DNA from: Paenibacillus ferrarius
Lineage (GTDB): Bacteria; Bacillota; Bacilli; Paenibacillales; NBRC-103111
NCBI RefSeq assembly: GCF_002027705.1
Contig: NZ_MBTG01000045.1
Coordinates: forward strand, 124,001-188,000
Reading direction: 5' to 3'
DNA length: 64,000 bases
This document shows, in pieces, positions 33,934-40,792 of the stretch. The translations under genes and the position numbers were made by a program. The first letter of the stretch is position 1. Each line of letters starts with the position of its first letter. The notes under the pieces are model-generated. The model had not been told where the DNA came from, made no database searches, and saw only the letters and a list, made by a program, of their open reading frames with translations.

Positions 33934-34416
33934 TCAACTTCCTTGACCGATAACCATCGCGCGCTTGACTCCATCCTGTGCCTGAAGTCGATCTAGAATC
34001 TGACGAATCTCCTCCCCCAGAGAGGAGGTTTCTACCGAAATGACCACATTGGCCATTCCCTGCAATGGAATCGTCTGATGGATCGTAAGAACATTCCCAT
34101 CCAGTTCAGCAATGAGCGCCAATACGCGTGACAAAATTCCTGAGCGATGCTCTAAATCCATGGATATTGTAATAATTCGTTCTCTTTCCAGCTTGCTGAG
34201 AGGATGAATGCCATCCTTATACTTATAGAAGGCGCTGCGGCTGAGCCCTACTTGTTCAACAGCCTCGTGAATCGTCTTTACTTCGCCTCTTGCCAGCAAT
34301 TCTTTCGCCTGCGCCGTCTTGAGTACACCTTCCGGCAATATATCTTCCCGGACTAAGTAGTACCTCTCAGGACCGGTATGCTTAATCGTCTGCAAAAACT
34401 CTTTGCTTTCCGGCAC
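33934..34416 (-). CDS. pheB: ACT-domain regulator, PheB/ThrR-like
   Basis: 160 residues. N-terminal helix-turn-helix-like part (about 35-75, TIHEAVEQVGLSRSAFYKYKDGI) and C-terminal ACT domain (about 80-155, HRSGILSRVLALIAELDGNV). The B. subtilis protein first called PheB has been described as ThrR, a repressor of hom and thrCB. Its place as first gene before hom, thrB and pheA fits such a role. GTG start, AGAGG eleven bases upstream. A palindrome over its own promoter suggests autoregulation. Confidence 0.88.
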   Translation of the reverse strand: MPESKEFLQTIKHTGPERYYLVREDILPEGVLKTAQAKELLARGEVKTIHEAVEQVGLSRSAFYKYKDGIHPLSKLERERIITISMDLEHRSGILSRVLALIAELDGNVLTIHQTIPLQGMANVVISVETSSLGEEIRQILDRLQAQDGVKRAMVIGQGS

Positions 34417-34425
34417 GGGTCTACC

Positions 34426-34463
34426 GTCCTCTCTAGAAAGACTATTGTTTCTCTATAGAGGAC
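34426..34463. promoter_or_regulatory. Palindrome over the start of the pheB-hom-thrB-pheA operon
   Basis: GTCCTCTCTAG at 34426-34436 and CTATAGAGGAC at 34453-34463 form 11-bp arms with one mismatch, abutting the -10 at 34464-34469. The predicted start (about 34457) lies inside one arm, which favours a DNA operator over an RNA hairpin. Confidence 0.6.
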
Positions 34464-34492
34464 ATTATATCGAATCAAGCTGACAGATGCAA
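34464..34492 (-). promoter_or_regulatory. Sigma-A promoter of pheB-hom-thrB-pheA
   Basis: TTGCAT at 34492-34487 and consensus TATAAT at 34469-34464, spacer 17. Confidence 0.8.
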
Positions 34493-34581
34493 TAGGCATC
34501 TCTCATCTATTCTTGCATTCTTTGCAGCCTTGATCTTACCTATGATAAGCTGAGATTACTAGATAAGAAGGGACCCTTTCC

Positions 34582-35091
34582 ATGATTACATTTCGAATGC
34601 TATCTACAGCACTGCTCTGGAACAGCCAGAACGAACTCTTGATGATGAAACGTTCCTTAACACGCACGCTCTCGCCCGGCGTTTGGGCAGCAGTCGGCGG
34701 CCATTTGGAACCCGATGAGCTCAATAACCCGCGCGCGGCCTGTTTACGAGAAATATACGAGGAAACCGGCATCGAACATGATGAAATAGAAGGACTGCAA
34801 TTACAGTATGTCTTACTTCGTTTAAATGGACAAGAAGTTCGCCAGCAATTTTTCTATATCGGCAAAATGGATGTGAATCCGCGCATTGTCACCAATGAAG
34901 GGGATCTGCATTGGATTCCCAAAGAACAAGTACTCGATCGCCCTATTCCTTATATTTTCCGCTGTTTGCTTGAACATTATTTCCAGGTTGGTCTTACACC
35001 GCACCCTTGGATCGGTTCAGCCGGCGTCATCGCAGGCACAGAGGAGCCTACTGTACATTGGAATCCTCTCATAGACCCGAAGCAGCTCTAA
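34582..35091 (+). CDS. NUDIX hydrolase
   Basis: 169 residues. The Nudix box is near residues 35-65 (GGHLEPDELNNPRAACLREI, then YEETGIE), with the catalytic REIYEETG core intact but two extra residues between the first Glu and REI compared with the usual spacing. Hydrolyses a nucleoside diphosphate linked to another group; substrate unknown. AAGGGA eight bases before the ATG. Stands alone between divergent and convergent neighbours. Confidence 0.88.
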   Translation: MITFRMLSTALLWNSQNELLMMKRSLTRTLSPGVWAAVGGHLEPDELNNPRAACLREIYEETGIEHDEIEGLQLQYVLLRLNGQEVRQQFFYIGKMDVNPRIVTNEGDLHWIPKEQVLDRPIPYIFRCLLEHYFQVGLTPHPWIGSAGVIAGTEEPTVHWNPLIDPKQL

Positions 35092-35103
35092 CGCTTATCA
35101 TAC

Positions 35104-35147
35104 AAAAAAAACCTTAAGGCCCACGGAAGTGGAACTTAAGGTTTTTT
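35104..35147. terminator. Bidirectional terminator between the NUDIX and NlpC/P60 genes
   Basis: CCTTAAG-CCAC / GTGG-CTTAAGG stem flanked by A-runs and T-runs on both sides. Confidence 0.92.
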
Positions 35148-35158
35148 GGGTTGGTCGC

Positions 35159-35944
35159 TTAGAGGGCGCTTCCGCCAAACAAGAAGCGATACTCCCAATG
35201 CCGATTAGCAATGGAGTCAATGCGCACTCCGCCGCTTTCCTTGGAATAAGTGGACAAGATTTGACCATCACCCAAGTAAATAGCTACATGGGTTATCGTT
35301 TGCGTTGATTTATTGATTCCCTTGTAGTTGGACGCGCTTGTCCCTTTGTAAGACATGAAGAACATAAGATCCCCTGGCTTGAGATCGTGCCAATCTGTTT
35401 TGGCATGCCCCAGAGATTTCACATAACTCCCTTGTCCTCTAGAGTCGCTTGGCAGTTTCAAGCCAATGCCATCCAGAAAGGCTTGACGAACAAAGTCGGA
35501 GCAATCAAAAGTCGCTGTATTGTTACGGCTTGACCCATATTCATAGGGTGTGCCTAAATATTTCTTTCCGGCTGCAATAATTTTTTGGACCTTGGCAGTT
35601 GTTGAGTCGCTCCCGCTTCCACTTTGGTTTCCGCCAGTGTTGGATCCGCCGGATGAGGTATCTCCTGAAGTTTGTATGTACTTGGAACTCGTGCTTATGT
35701 AGCCTACGCGTCCGTCAGAAGCTTTTACTTTATACCACCAACTGTTTACTTTGGTCAAAATGGTAACTTTCTCTCCCTGCTTCAGGTATCGAATCCGAGC
35801 CGAATTCTCATCTGCACTTTGTCTCAAGCTGACACTGCTTATAATCTGAGCAGTTGCTGCTGAAGCTTGCTGCGGCATCGGTATCATAATCGCCCCAAAA
35901 ATAAGGGTGGGTAAGAGCGCAAGAGTCAATAGTTGTTTTTTCAT
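35159..35944 (-). CDS. Secreted SH3 and NlpC/P60 cell-wall peptidase
   Basis: 261 residues from the ATG at 35944 (GGGGAGG eight bases upstream). Signal peptide about 1-29 (ending QASAA). SH3 domain about 32-90 (VSLRQSADENSARIRYL, WWYKVKASDGRVGYIS). Gly/Ser/Asn linker about 92-112. NlpC/P60 domain about 118-261 with catalytic Cys in TFDCSDFVRQAF and His in THVAIYLGDGQIL. Cleaves peptide stems in peptidoglycan (D-gamma-Glu to diamino acid bonds in characterised relatives). Confidence 0.94.
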   Translation of the reverse strand: MKKQLLTLALLPTLIFGAIMIPMPQQASAATAQIISSVSLRQSADENSARIRYLKQGEKVTILTKVNSWWYKVKASDGRVGYISTSSKYIQTSGDTSSGGSNTGGNQSGSGSDSTTAKVQKIIAAGKKYLGTPYEYGSSRNNTATFDCSDFVRQAFLDGIGLKLPSDSRGQGSYVKSLGHAKTDWHDLKPGDLMFFMSYKGTSASNYKGINKSTQTITHVAIYLGDGQILSTYSKESGGVRIDSIANRHWEYRFLFGGSAL

Positions 35945-36046
35945 GTTGTTAGCCTCCCCAGCTTTTCGCTTTAGCTTATTTACCTCCATATACCATTCGT
36001 AAGCACATGCCGATTTAAGGGGATAGCCGCAAAATAAATTTAAAAA

Positions 36047-36091
36047 AAGACCCTGCCTTCGCCTGATTGCCAGACAAAAAGTAGGATCTTT
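36047..36091 (-). terminator. Terminator of the TrpD-like gene
   Basis: AAAGATCCTAC pairs with GCAGGGTCTTT (one mismatch, one G-T), followed by TTTTAAATTT. It includes the stop codon of the gene above. Confidence 0.75.
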
Positions 36092-37163
36092 ATCCGATTT
36101 TCGTGGATGAATCATTACCATTAGAAACGTCTTTTCGGGTGAAACGACGGCTCTGGTCGATCCATTTTTGCATGACTTTATGGGCTTCTCTCCTCTGCAG
36201 CAGAGACTCCGCCAATTGAAAGCCCTCCTCATAGCTGCCAACCTTATCGAACCAAGTCAATCGCAATCCTGTATTAAAAATGACATGATCCCGCTCGCGC
36301 CGCAATTCCTCAGAATTTTCCCCTGCAATGATCCGCTGCACGATGGAAACCTGATCTTCTTTGCTTATTGGCAGCAACGGATCGCTCAGAAAACCGAATT
36401 TCTGCGGTTCTACCACGCGTGATTCGTCGCCCCATGGGGTAACGATCCGAATTGTGCTGTTTTGGTATATAGGCAAATCCTCGGAACCTTCAATCCCATT
36501 GACAATATAGACATTTTGCAAGCCTGAGCTCATCGAAATAGGTATTAACGACTCCATCGTTGTCCGCTGATTGACCCCAATGATCATATTCATCGAATGT
36601 ACCGGGTTCATTACTTTCTCTACGATGTTCATAACGGTGCGCAAGCCAATTTGCTCACGTACCTGCTTCAGTTTTCCTAAAGGCGGGCAGAGCTGCTCCG
36701 TATGCAGGAAGCCAATGTGCAGATGGACTAACATCGTCTCCCAAGCTTTAACGGTTACGTCCATCTCTACGCCCAAGCATTCCAGCAGCTCTTTCATAGC
36801 CGTTCCTTGCTTCGCAGGCAGCGAGTCTCCGCCATGCAGAATCTGAGAGAAGCCAACAGAGGCCAGCAATAAACTGACAGGGAGTGTGATCGGGAATAAA
36901 TGCCGTCCCTCCGCAGGTCCAGCGCAGTTGAGTGAATCGGCTAAAGCATGGTAATTCAAGGAATAGCTGCGGAAAACATCCACGAACGCCCTCAGTTCTT
37001 CATCAGCTTCTCCCTTCATACACAGCGCCATTAAAAAAGCGGCACATTGCGCATCCGTTGAATGTCCACCGGCCATCTCATGAGCTGCTTCAACCGCCTC
37101 TTCATAGGATAGATCTCGTGAGCCTTGCTGACCTGACCCTATTGCTTGAATCCATCTTTTCAT
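36090..37163 (-). CDS. TrpD-like (glycosyltransferase family 3) protein, degenerate PRPP site
   Basis: 357 residues from the ATG at 37163 (GAGGAGG seven bases upstream). The helical N-terminal domain (SYEEAVEAAHEMAGG) and the alpha/beta body resemble anthranilate phosphoribosyltransferase. The PRPP-binding loop, GTGGD in true TrpD, reads CAGPAEG, and KHGNRS reads LHGGDS, so anthranilate activity is unlikely. MNIVEKVMNPVHSMNMIIGV corresponds to the RPLxNP region. Similar TrpD2/YbiB-type proteins bind nucleic acid in E. coli; the role here is unknown. Monocistronic with its own promoter. Confidence 0.75.
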   Translation of the reverse strand: MKRWIQAIGSGQQGSRDLSYEEAVEAAHEMAGGHSTDAQCAAFLMALCMKGEADEELRAFVDVFRSYSLNYHALADSLNCAGPAEGRHLFPITLPVSLLLASVGFSQILHGGDSLPAKQGTAMKELLECLGVEMDVTVKAWETMLVHLHIGFLHTEQLCPPLGKLKQVREQIGLRTVMNIVEKVMNPVHSMNMIIGVNQRTTMESLIPISMSSGLQNVYIVNGIEGSEDLPIYQNSTIRIVTPWGDESRVVEPQKFGFLSDPLLPISKEDQVSIVQRIIAGENSEELRRERDHVIFNTGLRLTWFDKVGSYEEGFQLAESLLQRREAHKVMQKWIDQSRRFTRKDVSNGNDSSTKIG

Positions 37164-37242
37164 CTTCACTCCTCCTCTCTGCTTGAAGGTGTTTAAGTAT
37201 AATGTTATATTAACTAACGCATATAAAGTATTTATTAAGAAA

Positions 37243-37271
37243 ATCGTAAACCTTTTCCAAAAACATGTCAA
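37243..37271 (-). promoter_or_regulatory. Sigma-A promoter of the TrpD-like gene
   Basis: Consensus TTGACA at 37271-37266 and TACGAT at 37248-37243, spacer 17. Confidence 0.75.
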
Positions 37272-37299
37272 GTTTTATAACATAAAATGCGCGTTTAAC

Positions 37300-37335
37300 G
37301 CAAAAAAACACTCACCCTGTGTAAGGATAAGTGTT
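37300..37335 (-). terminator. Terminator of spo0B-obg
   Basis: AACACTTATCCT / AGGGTGAGTGTT stem at 37335-37307 followed by TTTTTG, just after the obg stop. Confidence 0.85.
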
Positions 37336-37342
37336 TATGAGT

Positions 37343-38644
37343 TTACTGTTTCTCATCAAATTCAAAATCAAAGTCGCCAATTTGGATCGTTTGACCATGA
37401 ACGGCTCCACGAGTACGCAATTCCTGATCAATTCCCATATTCCGCAAAATCCGGGCAAACCGGGCGACGCCATCCTGTGTGCTGAAATTCGTTCGCTTGA
37501 TCAGCTTCTCAATCGAAGGACTCTCGATCACGAACACATCATTGTCGCGACGAATCGTGTAGTCATTCTCCTCGCGCTTCTCGAAGCGATAGACTTTACG
37601 TTCTTCTTTTTGAGCTACACCCTCAACTTCAGGCGCATTCGGAATGCTTTCTACAATATCCGAAATCTTGTAGAGCAGCTCCTGAATACCGCCTCGCGTC
37701 AAAGCCGAAATCGCATAAACTTCTACTTCTTTGCCATCCGCAGCCAACTGCTCCTTGAACAAGGTCAAATTGTCCGCGGAATCCGGCATGTCCATTTTGT
37801 TCGCAACAACGATTTGCGGACGCTGCTCCAGCTTCGCATTATAGAGCTTGATTTCCTCGTTGATTTTGATGAAATCCTCGTAAGGGTCGCGGCCGTCCGC
37901 AGCGGACATGTCCACGACATGGACAATCACTCGCGTCCGCTCAACGTGACGCAGGAATTCATGGCCGAGCCCCACGCCTTCATGGGCTCCTTCGATCAGA
38001 CCCGGAAGGTCCGCCATCACGAAGCTGCGTCCGTCGCCCACATCCACAACCCCGAGGTTCGGAGTCAGTGTTGTAAAATGGTACGCGGCAATCTTCGGCT
38101 TCGCGGCAGAGACAACCGACAACAGCGTGGATTTCCCAACGCTAGGGAAGCCCACTAAGCCGACGTCAGCCATCACCTTCATCTCCAGGACAACCCAGCG
38201 CTCCACGCCTTCTTCGCCATTCTCGGCGATCTCAGGCGCCGTAACGCGCGCGGTTGCGAACCGTGTGTTGCCTCGACCGCCTCGGCCACCCTTCGCAACA
38301 ACAACTTCTTGTCCGTGACGCGTCAAATCAGCGATGACTTCCTGCGTGTCATCATCAATGATCGTAGTCCCCGGCGGGATACGTACAACCATATCTTCTG
38401 CGTTGGCGCCATGCATGGACTTATTGCGGCCCTTCTCGCCGCGATCCGCTTTAAAATGCTTCTGATAACGGAAATCCATCAAGGTACGAAGACCTTCATC
38501 TACACGGAAAACCACATCTCCGCCATTCCCGCCATCACCGCCGGCAGGACCACCCTCCGGTACATACTTCTCGCGTCGGAAAGCAACCAAGCCATCGCCG
38601 CCGTCGCCGCCTTTTACAAAAATCTTCGCTTTATCTACAAACAT
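37343..38644 (-). CDS. obg: GTPase Obg/CgtA
   Basis: 433 residues. Glycine-rich Obg fold (1-158, FVKGGDGGDGLVAFRREKY), GTPase domain (about 159-330) with GFPSVGKST, the DLPG switch and NKMD, and C-terminal OCT domain (about 355-433). Binds the 50S ribosome and is needed for ribosome assembly and, in B. subtilis, for stress and sporulation signalling. It follows spo0B as in Bacillus. GAGG seven bases before the ATG. Confidence 0.98.
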   Translation of the reverse strand: MFVDKAKIFVKGGDGGDGLVAFRREKYVPEGGPAGGDGGNGGDVVFRVDEGLRTLMDFRYQKHFKADRGEKGRNKSMHGANAEDMVVRIPPGTTIIDDDTQEVIADLTRHGQEVVVAKGGRGGRGNTRFATARVTAPEIAENGEEGVERWVVLEMKVMADVGLVGFPSVGKSTLLSVVSAAKPKIAAYHFTTLTPNLGVVDVGDGRSFVMADLPGLIEGAHEGVGLGHEFLRHVERTRVIVHVVDMSAADGRDPYEDFIKINEEIKLYNAKLEQRPQIVVANKMDMPDSADNLTLFKEQLAADGKEVEVYAISALTRGGIQELLYKISDIVESIPNAPEVEGVAQKEERKVYRFEKREENDYTIRRDNDVFVIESPSIEKLIKRTNFSTQDGVARFARILRNMGIDQELRTRGAVHGQTIQIGDFDFEFDEKQ

Positions 38645-38697
38645 TTCTACACCTCAACTAAGGAGAGACTTTGACCTTGAGCCAAAGATCCCTTTAT

Positions 38698-39453
38698 TTA
38701 TGTATGAAAAGGCAACCGCAACGTCACAGCCGCTTCTTCCTCTTGCCAATCATTGTGCTCTAGCGTAAAAGAATGGACATTCGAGCGCAAGCGCTCATTC
38801 AAAGCTTTCTCAAGTTGCTCCCGATGATAGGGGCCTTGATATACAAAATCAAGCAGTAAGCTATCTTCTTGAACATCGAGTTCTAAGCTAAGTGTCCCAC
38901 TTTCGCCTTCACCTGTAGCTGCATGCTGCTGGACGCATTCCACCGTTTGGCGCACCAATCTTTCGATCAGCCCGCTTGGCAAAGGGAGCTCAGCCAGATT
39001 CATTTCCTGATCTAGTTCAACCACGAACTCGAGTGACTTCGATTCGACTCGGAACAGCAACAAGAAAGCAATAAACGAGGGGAGACCTAACTTGGAGAGA
39101 TTACTTTCCTGCTGCATATTCATTTTTATTTTTTCCATATAAGGCTGTAAATTATCAAACTTCTTCAGCTGAATGTAGCCAAATAAAATCTGAGTGTCGT
39201 TCATCCAGTCATGCCTAAGGCGATTCATCACCTGAATTAGCCTCTTCTGACTCGTGTGTTCCTGTTCGTGAAGAATTTGACTCCACTTTTCTTCTGCTCT
39301 GCTTCTTTCCAGTTTAAACGCTGTATAGCCACATACCACAACGATGATTACCAATGCGCCTCTGACAAGCCAGGATTCCACAAACATCATCCCTGTTAGT
39401 CCGAGAAGCACAAACGCTAATAAATAAACTTGGGCGCTGCCTGCTCGCTTCAT
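38698..39453 (-). CDS. spo0B: Spo0B-like sporulation phosphotransferase with membrane anchor
   Basis: 251 residues. Two hydrophobic segments at about 7-25 and 30-45, then a helical domain whose RLRHDWMNDTQILFGYIQLKK holds the presumed phospho-acceptor His81; the C-terminal part resembles a histidine-kinase ATPase fold without its nucleotide motifs (no N, G1 or G2 boxes seen). Spo0B relays phosphate from Spo0F to Spo0A. The B. subtilis protein is cytosolic and shorter (about 190 residues), so the N-terminal anchor is an addition. Position between rpmA and obg confirms the assignment. GGAG ten bases before ATG. Confidence 0.86.
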   Translation of the reverse strand: MKRAGSAQVYLLAFVLLGLTGMMFVESWLVRGALVIIVVVCGYTAFKLERSRAEEKWSQILHEQEHTSQKRLIQVMNRLRHDWMNDTQILFGYIQLKKFDNLQPYMEKIKMNMQQESNLSKLGLPSFIAFLLLFRVESKSLEFVVELDQEMNLAELPLPSGLIERLVRQTVECVQQHAATGEGESGTLSLELDVQEDSLLLDFVYQGPYHREQLEKALNERLRSNVHSFTLEHNDWQEEEAAVTLRLPFHT

Positions 39454-39495
39454 TCCCCGTTCGCTCCGTTCTCCCTGCTTTGTAAACGTTCATCC

Positions 39496-39504
39496 AGTAT
39501 ATCA
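39496..39504 (-). promoter_or_regulatory. Extended -10 promoter of spo0B-obg
   Basis: TGATATACT at 39504-39496 on the minus strand. An inverted repeat AAACCTCT/AGAGGTTT with a large loop (39540-39587) lies between it and the rpmA terminator. Confidence 0.5.
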
Positions 39505-39597
39505 TGATGTACCAGCAAACTTCACCAAACAAATGAGAAAACCTCTGCCCTCGGCCATCAGAAAGCGTGACCGCGTTTAGAGGTTTGTTTCGTTCTA

Positions 39598-39637
39598 GGA
39601 AAAAAATCCCTGAGCGAACTCAGGCTCGCCAGGGATT
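39598..39637 (-). terminator. Terminator of rplU-prp-rpmA
   Basis: AATCCCTG-GAGC / GCTC-AGGGATT stem at 39637-39605 followed by TTTTTTCC. Confidence 0.9.
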
Positions 39638-39641
39638 CATA

Positions 39642-39953
39642 TTACGCTTCTACTGCTGCAGCCACAGGAGCTACATCAACTGGGTATACGCTCACTTTTT
39701 TGCGATCGCGGCCCCAACGCTCGAATTTCACTACGCCTTGTACCAAAGCGAAAAGTGTATCATCCGAACCAATGCCTACGTTTGTTCCTGGGTGAATTTT
39801 CGTACCGCGTTGGCGATAGAGAATGCTGCCCGCAGTAACCGTTTGACCGTCAGCACGTTTAGCGCCAAGGCGCTTGGAATGCGAGTCACGTCCGTTCTTT
39901 GTGGAACCTACTCCCTTTTTGGAAGCGAATAACTGGAGATCCAATTTCAACAT
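39642..39953 (-). CDS. rpmA: Large ribosomal subunit protein bL27 with cleavable N-terminus
   Basis: 103 residues. The N-terminus LKLDLQLF-ASKKG is the Firmicute extension removed by the Prp protease before assembly, exposing the Ala-Ser-Lys end that reaches the peptidyl-transferase centre. GSTKNGRDSHSKRLGAKRADG and GTKIHPGTNVGIGSDDTLFA are typical bL27. AAAGGAGG before the ATG. Cotranscribed with prp. Confidence 0.98.
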   Translation of the reverse strand: MLKLDLQLFASKKGVGSTKNGRDSHSKRLGAKRADGQTVTAGSILYRQRGTKIHPGTNVGIGSDDTLFALVQGVVKFERWGRDRKKVSVYPVDVAPVAAAVEA

Positions 39954-39958
39954 GGTGT

Positions 39959-40312
39959 TTATCCTCCTTTGTGATAGATTGTTTCAATCGTTATATAGTC
40001 ACCGTAGTTTTGTTCAATCGTTTGAAGCATAACGACCATCGATTCCAGAATCAACTGTACTTGGTTCCACGTTTCCACGATGTCCCGCGTGCTCTCCGGG
40101 ATTGTAACATCCAGAAGGCCTCGTTCCATTTCGTGAATAGGAATCACGCCGGTTAAAGATTCTATAGAATTAAAGGTACCAACGGAAACCGCCGATACCG
40201 CAGCACAGACTAAGTCTTTGCCGGGCACGTCATACTCAGCATGGCCTGCCACTACATAAGATAAGATCTGAGGCGAATCCGGTTCAAGACGCTTTATGGT
40301 CACGTAGATCAT
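39959..40312 (-). CDS. prp: Ribosomal-processing cysteine protease Prp
   Basis: 117 residues. Cleaves the N-terminal extension of bL27. The catalytic His24 (AGHAEYDVPGKDLVC) and Cys36 (DLVCAAVSAVSVG) are in place. Lies between rplU and rpmA, its universal context in Firmicutes. The ribosome site before the ATG is weak (AGG only), so translational coupling to rplU is likely. Confidence 0.95.
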   Translation of the reverse strand: MIYVTIKRLEPDSPQILSYVVAGHAEYDVPGKDLVCAAVSAVSVGTFNSIESLTGVIPIHEMERGLLDVTIPESTRDIVETWNQVQLILESMVVMLQTIEQNYGDYITIETIYHKGG

Positions 40313-40323
40313 AAGTCAGCCTA

Positions 40324-40635
40324 TTACGCTTGGATTTTCTCAACAACTACTCTTGTGTACGGTTGACGATGACCTTGCTTTTTGTGATAGTTCTTTTTCG
40401 GTTTGTACTTATAAACGATGACTTTAGCGCCTTTGCCGTGTTTCTCCACTTTCGCGGAAACTGAAGCACCAGCTACCAATGGAGCACCTACTACTAAGCC
40501 ACTCTCTTTGGAAACCAGGAACACACGATCAAAAGAAACAACTTCACCTTCAGCAGCGTTCAATTTCTCGATGTATAGAACATCGCCCTCTTGAACTTTG
40601 TACTGTTTACCACCTGTTTCAATAATTGCGTACAT
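40324..40635 (-). CDS. rplU: Large ribosomal subunit protein bL21
   Basis: 103 residues from the ATG at 40635 (GAGGAGG eight bases upstream): MYAIIETGGKQYKVQEGDVL is the bL21 start, and the C-terminus has the basic VIVYKYKPKKNYHKKQGHRQ signature. First gene of rplU-prp-rpmA, behind an L21 leader RNA. Confidence 0.98.
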   Translation of the reverse strand: MYAIIETGGKQYKVQEGDVLYIEKLNAAEGEVVSFDRVFLVSKESGLVVGAPLVAGASVSAKVEKHGKGAKVIVYKYKPKKNYHKKQGHRQPYTRVVVEKIQA

Positions 40636-40751
40636 TTTCATTACCTCCTCATGTCTCAGACTCGCCTTGTCCAGGTGACGGATAGGATGAAACATCCAAT
40701 GCCGTGCTTAAACCCGATTCGTGCGGTTACAGCATGCCTAAACAACACACT
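40636..40751 (-). ncRNA. L21 leader RNA
   Basis: A roughly 115-base untranslated leader between the rplU promoter and start. CACCTGGACAAGGCGAGTCT and GAGACATGAGGAGGT close to the gene resemble the Bacillus L21 leader family, a structure thought to mediate autoregulation by bL21. Identified by resemblance from memory; no covariance search was possible. Confidence 0.65.
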
Positions 40752-40757
40752 CCGAGT

Positions 40758-40787
40758 ATTATATCACAGAAACATTTTGATATGCAA
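40758..40787 (-). promoter_or_regulatory. Sigma-A promoter of rplU-prp-rpmA
   Basis: TTGCAT at 40787-40782 and TGA-TATAAT at 40766-40758, spacer 18. The -35 lies just beyond the rng stop codon. Confidence 0.8.
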
Positions 40788-40792
40788 TTCTT

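Noticed and set aside
35945..36046. Possible c-di-AMP (ydaO-type) riboswitch before the NlpC/P60 gene
   Set aside because: Wall hydrolases often have one, but the space is short and I could not match its conserved blocks.
37331..38158. 275-residue frame antisense to obg
   Set aside because: obg is unmistakable on the other strand.
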